Source: an uncultured Rhizobiaceae group bacterium (lineage in GTDB: Bacteria; Pseudomonadota; Alphaproteobacteria; Rhizobiales; Rhizobiaceae). From it: a stretch of 7,058 nt of DNA. Positions 1 to 5,459 of this stretch are shown here, piece by piece (the stretch's first letter is position 1; every line of letters starts with the position of its first letter). Location of the stretch: the NCBI GenBank assembly GCA_937923355.1, contig CALAIO010000195.1, forward strand, positions 1 to 7,058, read 5' to 3'. The position numbers and the translations under genes were made by a program. The notes under the pieces are model-generated. The model saw nothing but the letters and a program-made list of their open reading frames with translations. It did no database searches and was not told the origin of the DNA.

Positions 1-273
1 TTCGTCGAGAGCGAGATCGCGCAGGTCGACAACAATGGGGTGCATCATCCAGGGCGCAAAGACCGTCGCCCCAAGAAGTTGATGTGGAGCGGTGAGCGCG
101 CTGCTCGGTCGATCGTCAACGCCTTGATTGCGCGGCGTCGCGATCACGTCTTCACCGGACACGGGAAGGTCGGCGCGTTCATTGGGCAGCACATGCCGGG
201 CGTGGCGCACTTCGTTTTGACGCGAAGCGGTGCTCGTCGTCGCGCGAAGAAAACGATCAAGTCTGGCTCTTAG
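1..273 (+). CDS. SDR-family oxidoreductase, C-terminal fragment
   Basis: This is the 3' end of a gene cut by the window edge. Frame 1 is open from base 1 to the TAG at 271-273, giving about 90 residues. The first in-frame GTG (position 40) is not a believable start because the sequence upstream (FVESEIAQVDNNG) already reads as protein. The segment looks like the C-terminal part of classical short-chain dehydrogenases/reductases: a VESEIA-like loop, then an ERAAR helix, then HVFTGHGKVGAFIGQHMPG and a basic tail. The Rossmann fold and the catalytic Ser-Tyr-Lys residues would lie upstream and are not visible, so cofactor and substrate cannot be inferred. Codons are GC-rich and match the start of the next gene, but not the rest of the window. 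The family call is fairly secure; the specific function is unknown. Confidence 0.7.
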   Translation, partial: FVESEIAQVDNNGVHHPGRKDRRPKKLMWSGERAARSIVNALIARRRDHVFTGHGKVGAFIGQHMPGVAHFVLTRSGARRRAKKTIKSGS

Positions 274-338
274 ATCCTCTTGAACCGCTTTTTTGGAAGC
301 GATCTACCGCGCTGATACGTTCGCGACGGGAAGGCGAA

Positions 339-1283
339 ATGCGAATGTTGAACATGTACTCTGGGGCGACGCGATGGGCGTTTTGTGCGTTGGTGGCCGC
401 GAGCCTCCTTCCCGCAGGCTTGCTTCCCACGACGGCCTTCGCTCAGGAAGAAGTTCCTCCAGACGCGGAAGTCGTTCCCGACGACGGCTTTCGGTCGCGC
501 GAAGACACCTACGAAACCGGCCGAGGAATCGGCATGGGCGGAGGTGGACGAGCGAACGCTCAAGGAACCTCTGCGGTCGCCTACAACCCAGCGAACATCT
601 CGCTCGGCCGCGTCTATCACATGGAAGCCAACCTCGGTTACGCCGCAGGTCAGAGCGCATGGTCGACCGGTGCCTCCGTCGCCGACTCCGTCTCCAACCA
701 GATCATCATGGTGAGCGTATTGCGTGTTGCACAACCATTTATCATCTGGCCAGCATCGATTTTAGCTCTGATTGGTATTTATCTATTAAGCGGCGGGGAT
801 CTGGCTAGCCTTAACAGCGGAGACATACTGATCATCATCTGTGCTTTGTTCTGGGCTGCCCACGTTATTTTAACAGGCCGCGTTGGGCAAAAAACTGATC
901 TACCAGTCACCATGGCTACACTACAGTTTTTCGTAACTTCATTCCTGGCTTTATTAGGCTTTGGCATAGCCAGTATTCTTGGGCTTGGAGAAAGCCTGCC
1001 AAGTGCTAATCAACTTATTGGTGCACTACCAGAAATCCTTTTTGCAGGCCTTATTGCTGGCGGGCTTGGCTTTACATTGCAGGCAGTTGGGCAGCGCTAT
1101 ACATCTGAAAGTGCAGCCGCAGTCCTAATTTCAACCGAAAGCCTCTTTGCTGCATTGTTCGGAGCGATGTTCTTGGGCGAGCGCCTCCAACACTTAGGCT
1201 ACATTGGGTGCGGACTTATTTTTGTAGCGATCTTGATGGTAGAACTCATGCCGAGAAAAGCAGAAGCCAAACCGGCAGAATAA
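339..1283 (+). CDS. Chimeric ORF: exported outer-membrane-type N-terminus joined to the C-terminal half of an EamA/DMT permease
   Basis: The 314-residue frame is two proteins in one. Residues 1-35 are a signal peptide (hydrophobic core, AFA before QEE). Residues about 60-120 carry GRGIGMGGGGRANAQGTSA and YNPANISLGRVYHMEANLGY, the style of FadL/PorV-like or myxobacterial outer-membrane barrels. From about residue 125 the protein becomes a drug/metabolite-transporter half: about six hydrophobic helices (roughly 134-151, 161-178, 190-215, 227-248, 263-279, 285-303), with the EamA signatures SGGDL, LFWAAHVILTGR, QRYTSESAAAVLISTESLFAALFG and LGERL. A normal DMT exporter has about ten helices and 290-300 residues, so its first EamA repeat is missing. 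AAGG at 331-334 serves either ATG 339 or, with better spacing, ATG 345. A barrel start fused to an inner-membrane permease makes no topological sense, so I read this as an artefact or a recombination scar. The parts are secure; the fused product as a real protein is doubtful. Confidence 0.75.
   Translation: MRMLNMYSGATRWAFCALVAASLLPAGLLPTTAFAQEEVPPDAEVVPDDGFRSREDTYETGRGIGMGGGGRANAQGTSAVAYNPANISLGRVYHMEANLGYAAGQSAWSTGASVADSVSNQIIMVSVLRVAQPFIIWPASILALIGIYLLSGGDLASLNSGDILIIICALFWAAHVILTGRVGQKTDLPVTMATLQFFVTSFLALLGFGIASILGLGESLPSANQLIGALPEILFAGLIAGGLGFTLQAVGQRYTSESAAAVLISTESLFAALFGAMFLGERLQHLGYIGCGLIFVAILMVELMPRKAEAKPAE
700..720. other. Junction between two DNA sources inside one ORF
   Basis: Up to about 707 the codons are GC-rich and encode the exported-barrel protein. 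From about 711 (GTG AGC GTA TTG CGT GTT GCA) they are AT-rich and encode a DMT permease starting in mid-protein. The frame happens to stay open across the join. No insertion-sequence end, tRNA or obvious direct repeat is visible there. The exact breakpoint cannot be fixed without the two parental sequences. Confidence 0.7.
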
Positions 1284-1310
1284 AAAACACCCGCCAAAAT
1301 AGGACGGGTG
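1282..1310 (-). terminator. Rho-independent terminator, mainly for the minus-strand small-protein gene
   Basis: CACCCG at 1288-1293 pairs with CGGGTG at 1305-1310. Two more C:G pairs lie inside a one-base bulge, and the loop is AAAATA. On the minus strand the hairpin is followed directly by six T (1282-1287), the classical form. On the plus strand it follows the permease stop codon directly but is trailed only by CTTAAACTCTT, so termination in that direction would be weaker. The two flanking genes converge on it. Confidence 0.75.
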
Positions 1311-1337
1311 CTTAAACTCTTAAGATATCATAGCATT

Positions 1338-1685
1338 TTACTTACGCCATCTGCTGCTATAACCGTGCCCACGATAGCCATGACCATATCTGTGACCGTA
1401 ACGCTTGCCATAACGGTATCCATACCTGTGACCATAACGATGCCCTGACCTGTACCCAGAACGATAGTGGCCGTGTCCATACGATTTACGATAGTGGCGT
1501 CTGTATTTCTTGCGTTTGTGATGATTATAAATAATAGCACCACCAATAATAGCACCCGCGATGATGGCTGCACGCTTATGGTTTTTGTGGCCTGCTTCTG
1601 CCGTTGAAATATTGGACGTAGTGGCTATCGGTAGCGCTACCGCCAACGCCATCAATGGTGTTAAAAATATCTTCAAAAAAGTCAT
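1338..1685 (-). CDS. Small secreted Tyr/Arg/His/Gly-rich protein with a glycine-zipper segment
   Basis: The product is 115 residues of no family I can name. Residues 1-31 form a typical signal peptide (FLKIFLTPLMALAVALPIA, with AEA before GH as a likely cleavage site). Residues 39-53 (AAIIAGAIIGGAIIY) form a short small-residue-rich hydrophobic stretch resembling glycine zippers of envelope proteins. Residues 54-115 are almost entirely Y, R, H, G, K and S in imperfect repeats such as YRSGYRSGHRYGHRYGYRYG. An export role in the envelope or periplasm is likely; metal, polyanion or surface binding through the His/Arg/Tyr tail is only a guess. The ATG is supported by AAAGG 9 bases upstream (1695-1699). 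The gene stands alone on the minus strand, 135 bp downstream of the regulator gene, and has its own terminator. The existence of the gene is likely; its function is unknown. Confidence 0.75.
   Translation of the reverse strand: MTFLKIFLTPLMALAVALPIATTSNISTAEAGHKNHKRAAIIAGAIIGGAIIYNHHKRKKYRRHYRKSYGHGHYRSGYRSGHRYGHRYGYRYGKRYGHRYGHGYRGHGYSSRWRK
1353..1497. repeat. Low-complexity repeat tract encoding the Tyr/Arg/Gly/His tail
   Basis: Short imperfect direct repeats fill this stretch. For example, CTGTGACC(G/A)TAACG occurs at 1390-1403 and again at 1426-1439, 36 bases (12 codons) apart with one mismatch. The unit lengths vary and stay in frame, as expected for a coding low-complexity repeat that can grow or shrink by slippage. 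Confidence 0.55.
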
Positions 1686-1820
1686 TCTTAATTTCCTTTC
1701 GCTATGCCGCCCAGCCTAAAGGTAGTTACACATTAACATTTCATTAAGAATTTATCGAATCAAAACTGAATACAGTCTGAATGTGGGAAAACACACGAAG
1801 ACGCCATCCCTATCTTAGCT

Positions 1821-2675
1821 TTATTTGGTAAAATATTTTCCCGATTTGAAAACGCTTTCAAGATTTGCCCATCGTTCTTTTGCAAGGTCACCCAGAATAT
1901 TTTGCATCTGAAAAATGATCACTTCATTGAGTAATAAAAGACTAACTACAGAACTGCGGTTGTTGGGCATTAGGATTCGGCCACATATAGTATGAGTTGC
2001 AATTTCATTAATCGGTGATCTTAGCTGATCTGTTATCAGAATAATTTCTGCACCTATCTCCTTGGCTATATTGGCCATATCAAGAAGCTCTGTTTCGTAT
2101 CTTCTGATGTCATATACAAAAAGAATGTCACCCTTCTTCATGTCCATTATACTGTGATGCCAACTGTTTTTTACATTACCTATCAGCTGTGTATTTGGCC
2201 TTAAAACTTGAAGGTATTTGTGTAGATGGTCAGCAATAGAACTCGTTACACGCCCGCCAGCAATAAAGATATTTCTATCCAATTCACTCATTAATTCACA
2301 AATAGCATCAAACGTATCAACATCAATATCTGCCAGCGTTTTACGAACGTTGATCATAACTGCATCAGTGATACCGTTCAGAACATGCGCATCTGCAACA
2401 TTAGATGCCCAAGGCTCACCACCAAGAATCTCTTTTGACATTTTGTTGTCAAGCTCGCTTCTTAAAGCACTTTGAAACTCGGCATACCCTTTAAAACCTA
2501 GCTTATCGACCAGCCTCGTAATTGTCGGTGTGGAAACATCTGATTTTTTTGCCAATGTGATTATACCACACAAGCCAGAAAGGGGATGATTTTCTAACAA
2601 TACGGACGCAACTTTCTGTTCCGAATTTGTTAATTTGGCGCTGAGTTCTTTAAGCCGTTTTGGGATGCTAGTCAT
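1821..2675 (-). CDS. MurR/RpiR-family transcriptional regulator (HTH + SIS)
   Basis: The protein has 284 residues, the usual size for the family. Residues 1-77 form the RpiR-type N-terminal HTH domain: LTNSEQKVASVLLENH, a helix-turn-helix around 36-57 (IITLAKKSDVSTPTITRLVDKLG), then FKGYAEFQSALRSEL. Residues about 125-258 form a SIS sugar-phosphate-binding domain (NIFIAGGRVTSSIADHLHKYLQ, GDILFVYDIRRYETE, GAEIILITDQLRSPI). Family members sense phosphosugars or sugar-acid intermediates and control the adjacent catabolic genes. Here the dehydratase and alcohol dehydrogenase genes lie upstream on the same strand, so local control of them is the natural inference. The usual SxSGxT loop of the SIS domain is changed to YDIRRYETE, so the ligand may be atypical. 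ATG 2675 has only a weak, distant AGG upstream, but the HTH domain needs essentially all of this N-terminus. A 239-bp gap separates it from the dehydratase, so it probably has its own promoter. The family call is firm. Confidence 0.9.
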   Translation of the reverse strand: MTSIPKRLKELSAKLTNSEQKVASVLLENHPLSGLCGIITLAKKSDVSTPTITRLVDKLGFKGYAEFQSALRSELDNKMSKEILGGEPWASNVADAHVLNGITDAVMINVRKTLADIDVDTFDAICELMSELDRNIFIAGGRVTSSIADHLHKYLQVLRPNTQLIGNVKNSWHHSIMDMKKGDILFVYDIRRYETELLDMANIAKEIGAEIILITDQLRSPINEIATHTICGRILMPNNRSSVVSLLLLNEVIIFQMQNILGDLAKERWANLESVFKSGKYFTK

Positions 2676-2767
2676 TTGTAAAAATTACCTGCAAGTGCGG
2701 ACAAGATCAGTTATTAAAAAGTAAAAATAATTACATAGATTTTATATTGTATATTATTTTTCAATCT

Positions 2768-2779
2768 GATATTGATATC
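2768..2779. promoter_or_regulatory. Possible operator: GATAT-TG-ATATC inverted repeat
   Basis: A perfect 5-bp inverted repeat with a 2-bp centre lies 93 bp upstream of the rpiR-type gene, in very AT-rich DNA. Regulators of this family bind palindromes near their own promoters, so this is a candidate autoregulatory site. Short AT-rich palindromes also arise by chance. I did not see a second copy at the dehydrogenase promoter, which argues against it being the shared operator. Confidence 0.25.
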
Positions 2780-2789
2780 TCAAACTTAT

Positions 2790-2916
2790 TACTGGGGGGC
2801 TTTTTGCCTATTATGGGGCGTAATTACTTCTGGGTTCTTGAAGTATATACAGCAAGGCAAAAAAATTATCCAGTATGTGACGGGAACTTGATAATTCAAG
2901 TTCCCGTTTTTGTTTT
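2790..2916 (+). ncRNA. Candidate small RNA ending at a strong plus-strand terminator
   Basis: Both flanking genes are on the minus strand, yet this gap ends with a perfect intrinsic terminator pointing the other way. Upstream are other elements that could fold on the plus strand. TTTTTGCC (2801-2808) pairs with GGCAAAAA (2856-2863). Between them, TACTTC and GAAGTA form a 6-bp stem with a 9-base loop (about 2825-2845). No convincing small ORF ends before the hairpin. I cannot place a promoter or 5' end with confidence, so the start given is approximate. Alternative: the hairpin belongs only to the 3' end of the dehydratase mRNA and there is no separate RNA. Confidence 0.35.
2881..2916 (+). terminator. 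Strong Rho-independent terminator, plus-strand polarity
   Basis: CGGGAACTTG (2881-2890) and CAAGTTCCCG (2897-2906) form a perfect 10-bp stem with an ATAATT loop, followed directly by TTTTTGTTTT (2907-2916). The T tract overlaps the dehydratase stop codon on the other strand. In the minus direction the same hairpin lies right after that stop but is followed by TCACATACTGG and only then by a T run. There it may act as a weak terminator or as a 3'-end stabiliser of the dehydratase mRNA. Confidence 0.8.
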
Positions 2917-4150
2917 AAACTGGTTCATTCCAATCGAGCGGATCAGGCCTCATCTCCAAGTGTAATGGCCCGCGAGGATCCCAAGGATGCGCCTCGGCAA
3001 CTGCTTCATCAAGCTCCACACCAAGACCTGGCTCTTTAGAAGGGATGACATAGCCGTCCTCCCACTCGATGGGTTTCTTTAATAACTCACCATGAAATCC
3101 ATCCCATTTTTTGATTGATTCAAGTACGAGAAAATTTGGACTACAGGCTGAAAGCTGTGCATTGGCTGCTCCTACAATCGGCCCACAATAACAATGTGGA
3201 GCAATATGGGCATGATAGGTTTCTGCCATTGATGCAATCTTCTTGCCATCGAGCAGACCGCCCGAGCGACCAAGATCAAGCTGCAAAATGGAAGCGGCAC
3301 CTGCCTTTAAGACCTGCGCAAATTCATACCGCGTACAAAGACGCTCACCTGTTGCGACCGGAATGGTCGTCTTATCCGCAACAATGCCCATGGCATCTGG
3401 CGCGTCAGGCGGAACAGGTTCTTCAAACCACAATGGATCGTAAGGCTCTATCGCTTTTGCAAGACGCACCGCGCCTGATGGGGAAAACTGACCATGTGTA
3501 CCGAACAAGATATCCGCACGCGTACCAATTGCTTCACGAACAGCAGCGCACATGCGAGCCGATAAATCGATGTCAACCAGCCTTGGCATGTGCCCATCAT
3601 AAGCCGTGTAAGCCCCTGCAGGATCAAACTTGACGGCAGTAAATCCTTCTTCCACAGCCTTAAGCGCAACGTTTGCTGCCATATCAGGATCGTTATAAAC
3701 GGTTTTGGCACCCTCTTCACGATCTGCCGGATAAACACTCTCATCATCTTCCGGATAAAGATAAGTATAAGAGCGCAAACGCTCATGCACCAAACCACCC
3801 ATCAATTCATAAACAGGTTTATCCGCTTCCTTGCCGATGATATCCCAACAGGCCATTTCAAGCGCGGAGACACAACCCATCATGGTGGGGTCTGGTCTTT
3901 GGGTAAATCCAGATGAATAAGTACGTCGCCAAAATCGTTCGATGTGATGTGGGTCTTGGTTCTCAAGATATCGACCAAAACAATCTTGGATACACTGCAC
4001 CATCACATCAGGACTAAAGGTTGCCGCATAACATTCGCCATACCCAACAACACCAGAGTCTGTTGTGAGTTTAACAAATATAAAATAACGCCCGCCCGTA
4101 TGCGGCGGAGGATTTCCTACGACAAATGTCTTGAGTTCTTTAACTTGCAT
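2915..4150 (-). CDS. Mandelate racemase/muconate lactonizing enzyme family protein, probable sugar-acid dehydratase
   Basis: The 411-residue protein is an enolase-superfamily member. The N-terminal cap is about 1-125 (GRYFIFVKLTTDSGVVGYGECY, SALEMACWDIIGK, PVYELMGG), followed by a TIM barrel. The barrel shows KFDPAG (K174), THGQF (H219), WFEEPV (E243/E244), ATGERL (E269), QLDLGRSGG (D292) and APHCYCGP (H319), then the typical GLGVELDE end. It most resembles galactonate/gluconate-type dehydratases, which abstract the proton next to a carboxylate and lose water to give a 2-keto-3-deoxy acid. By comparison with the E. coli DgoD motif GLDFHGR, the first metal-ligand Asp is replaced by Gly217, so substrate or chemistry may differ. 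The start is ATG 4150: GAGG sits 6 bases upstream (4157-4160), and the upstream GTG at 4162 lacks such support. The gene lies 42 bp behind the alcohol dehydrogenase gene, probably in one operon. The family is certain; the substrate is unknown. Confidence 0.88.
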   Translation of the reverse strand: MQVKELKTFVVGNPPPHTGGRYFIFVKLTTDSGVVGYGECYAATFSPDVMVQCIQDCFGRYLENQDPHHIERFWRRTYSSGFTQRPDPTMMGCVSALEMACWDIIGKEADKPVYELMGGLVHERLRSYTYLYPEDDESVYPADREEGAKTVYNDPDMAANVALKAVEEGFTAVKFDPAGAYTAYDGHMPRLVDIDLSARMCAAVREAIGTRADILFGTHGQFSPSGAVRLAKAIEPYDPLWFEEPVPPDAPDAMGIVADKTTIPVATGERLCTRYEFAQVLKAGAASILQLDLGRSGGLLDGKKIASMAETYHAHIAPHCYCGPIVGAANAQLSACSPNFLVLESIKKWDGFHGELLKKPIEWEDGYVIPSKEPGLGVELDEAVAEAHPWDPRGPLHLEMRPDPLDWNEPV

Positions 4151-4156
4151 TTTCTG

Positions 4157-4160
4157 CCTC
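4157..4160 (-). promoter_or_regulatory. Ribosome binding site deciding the dehydratase start
   Basis: The minus strand reads GAGG, CAGAAA, ATG, a 6-base spacer. This matches the GAGG, ATTGAT, ATG arrangement of the upstream dehydrogenase gene. It lies partly inside the longer GTG-initiated reading (4162), which argues for ATG 4150 as the real start. Confidence 0.65.
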
Positions 4161-4192
4161 ACTTATCATTTGTAGCGAAAACCATATTCACT

Positions 4193-5275
4193 TTAATCAA
4201 AAACAATCACATTCTTAATGGCTTTGCCCGAACGCACTTCGTCCATCGCTTCGTTGACCTGTTCGAGCTTGAAACGTCCTGAGATCAACTCATCCAGTTT
4301 GTAGTCACCTTTAGCGTAATGCGATAGCAATTCAGGGATATCGACTGCAATCACACTATTACCCATTTTCGTACCAATAAACTTCTGCCCCCATGCAGCC
4401 ATGGTGCCCGGATCATAATCTCCGCGCGTATCACTGGATGGCATGCCGACAATCACTACAGTACCATTTTTAGTTATGAAATTTTGCGCACTATCAATTG
4501 CAGCTTTTACGCCAACAGTCACAAAGACCACATCAGCACCACGGCCATTAGTAATTTTCATCACCTGATCCACCGCGTCAGCGTCTCTTGGATCAATTGA
4601 GTGCGTTGCTCCAAAATTCATGGCAAGTTTTCGCTTGTCTGCTTCCAGATCCATCGCAATGACACTGGCCGCGCCCTTAAGACTTGCACCTTGAAGCGAG
4701 TTTAAACCGACCCCGCCACATCCGATAACAATCGCATGCTGTCCTTCACGGAGACTGGAAGCATGTATAACAGCGCCATAGCCTGTAATCACACCACACG
4801 CCAAAAGCGAAGCTACATCAAAAGGCATATCCTTAGGCGCTTTTTGCAATTGACTCTCATGAACCAAAACCTCTTCAGCAAATGCACCACAATTCATGGC
4901 TTGCTCTAGCGTTTCACCAGCACTATTAGAAATCGGGCTTTGAGCAGAAAGTTCAAACTCCCCTTCGCAAAGTACTTCAACCTCATCAGAACAATAATGA
5001 CAATCACCACAGTGGCGAATGAGTGTCACAATGACATGGTCTCCGACGGCATAATCGCTCACACCAGAACCAACTGCCTGCACAATACCAGCCCCCTCAT
5101 GACCGTAGACAGCAGGCAACTGCCCTCCCCAGATGCCATCTGCAAATGAAACATCCGAATGACATATGGAACATGCTTTCAATTTAACATGCACATCATT
5201 TTGACCAACGTTACCAAGCTCAATGTCTTCTATAACCAGAGGTTGCCCAAATTCTCTACAAACAGCTGCTTTCAT
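4193..5275 (-). CDS. Zinc-dependent medium-chain alcohol dehydrogenase
   Basis: The 360-residue protein is a zinc MDR-family alcohol dehydrogenase, oxidising an alcohol or polyol to the carbonyl (or the reverse) with NAD(P). Catalytic zinc ligands are C38 (ACSICHSD), H59 (GHEGAG) and C160 (LACGVITG). The structural zinc site is intact: C89, C92, C95 and C103 (HCGDCHYC then VLC). The Rossmann motif is GCGGVG (185-190), and D209 at the end of the second strand (AMDLEADKRK) favours NAD over NADP. It resembles glutathione-dependent formaldehyde and aryl-alcohol dehydrogenases, but the substrate cannot be told. The start is ATG 5275: GAGG is 6 bases upstream (5282-5285) and MKAAVCREFGQPL is the canonical opening. 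A longer TTG reading from 5287 would overlap that site. It appears to be the first gene of a minus-strand operon with the dehydratase, with a good promoter upstream. Confidence 0.92.
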   Translation of the reverse strand: MKAAVCREFGQPLVIEDIELGNVGQNDVHVKLKACSICHSDVSFADGIWGGQLPAVYGHEGAGIVQAVGSGVSDYAVGDHVIVTLIRHCGDCHYCSDEVEVLCEGEFELSAQSPISNSAGETLEQAMNCGAFAEEVLVHESQLQKAPKDMPFDVASLLACGVITGYGAVIHASSLREGQHAIVIGCGGVGLNSLQGASLKGAASVIAMDLEADKRKLAMNFGATHSIDPRDADAVDQVMKITNGRGADVVFVTVGVKAAIDSAQNFITKNGTVVIVGMPSSDTRGDYDPGTMAAWGQKFIGTKMGNSVIAVDIPELLSHYAKGDYKLDELISGRFKLEQVNEAMDEVRSGKAIKNVIVFD

Positions 5276-5281
5276 ATCAAT

Positions 5282-5285
5282 CCTC
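5282..5285 (-). promoter_or_regulatory. Ribosome binding site deciding the dehydrogenase start
   Basis: GAGG on the minus strand is followed by ATTGAT and ATG 5275. A TTG at 5287-5285 could extend the frame by four residues but overlaps the site, so ATG 5275 is preferred. Confidence 0.65.
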
Positions 5286-5308
5286 AATTTAGAAACGCGA
5301 ACGGCATG

Positions 5309-5336
5309 ATTATTGATACGCTTACGAGAACGTCAA
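5309..5336 (-). promoter_or_regulatory. Sigma70-like promoter for the dehydrogenase-dehydratase operon
   Basis: On the minus strand, TTGACG (5336-5331, five of six consensus bases) and AATAAT (5314-5309, five of six) are separated by 16 bp. Transcription would start near 5302, leaving a leader of about 27 bases that contains the GAGG site. This is the best promoter match I saw in the window. Confidence 0.6.
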
Positions 5337-5377
5337 TCCATTAAATGCGACATAAGTTGTGTAATACAGATTTGTAT

Positions 5378-5407
5378 TTGTATTTATCGCTGTGATTTGA
5401 TTATTAT
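5378..5407 (+). promoter_or_regulatory. Weak candidate promoter for the divergent TPR-protein gene
   Basis: TTGTAT (5378-5383) and TATTAT (5402-5407) are 18 bp apart, and the leader would be about 45 bases. The -10 is good (five of six) but the -35 only fair, and the stretch is AT-rich enough for chance matches. The tandem TTTGTA copies just here could be part of a binding site. Confidence 0.3.
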
Positions 5408-5442
5408 AAGCATATGGGGAGCGTTAGCAGCTGGGTCTGCCC

Positions 5443-5450
5443 AAGAGGGA
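5443..5450 (+). promoter_or_regulatory. Ribosome binding site for the GTG-started TPR-protein gene
   Basis: AAGAGGGA ends 9 bases before GTG 5460. No in-frame ATG lies near it, and the frame remains open upstream. The site is therefore the main reason to choose this GTG as the start. Confidence 0.6.
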
Positions 5451-5459
5451 ATATCAATT

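Noticed and set aside
276..335. Small hairpin CGCTT/AAGCG between the SDR fragment and the exported-protein gene, considered as a terminator
   Set aside because: The stem is only five pairs and no T tract follows it.
270..808. Several overlapping open frames of 100-170 codons on both strands around 270-808
   Set aside because: They are Arg-, Ser- and Pro-rich shadows of the GC-rich exported-protein frame and have no domain signal. The frame starting at 339 has a signal peptide and a recognisable barrel-like pattern.
1353..1497. Tandem-looking short repeats resembling a repeat array
   Set aside because: The units vary in length, have no unique spacers and keep the protein frame, so this is a coding low-complexity repeat, not CRISPR or an origin.
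1328..1573. An 81-codon minus-strand frame rich in Thr, Met, Val and Gly, repeated
   Set aside because: It is the repeat tract of the Tyr/Arg/Gly/His protein read in another frame. The 115-residue frame has a signal peptide and a ribosome binding site.
1785..1798. TGTG-GGAAAA-CACA hairpin downstream of the rpiR-type gene, considered as its terminator
   Set aside because: Four pairs only and no T run on the minus strand; too weak to call.
2747..2965. A 72-codon plus-strand frame in the gap upstream of rpiR
   Set aside because: It reads through the strong terminator and into the dehydratase gene on the other strand. It has no ribosome binding site and no protein-like pattern.
3115..4282. Plus-strand and alternative minus-strand frames inside the dehydratase and at its boundary with the dehydrogenase
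   Set aside because: All are shadows of the two enzymes, whose motifs fix the real frames.
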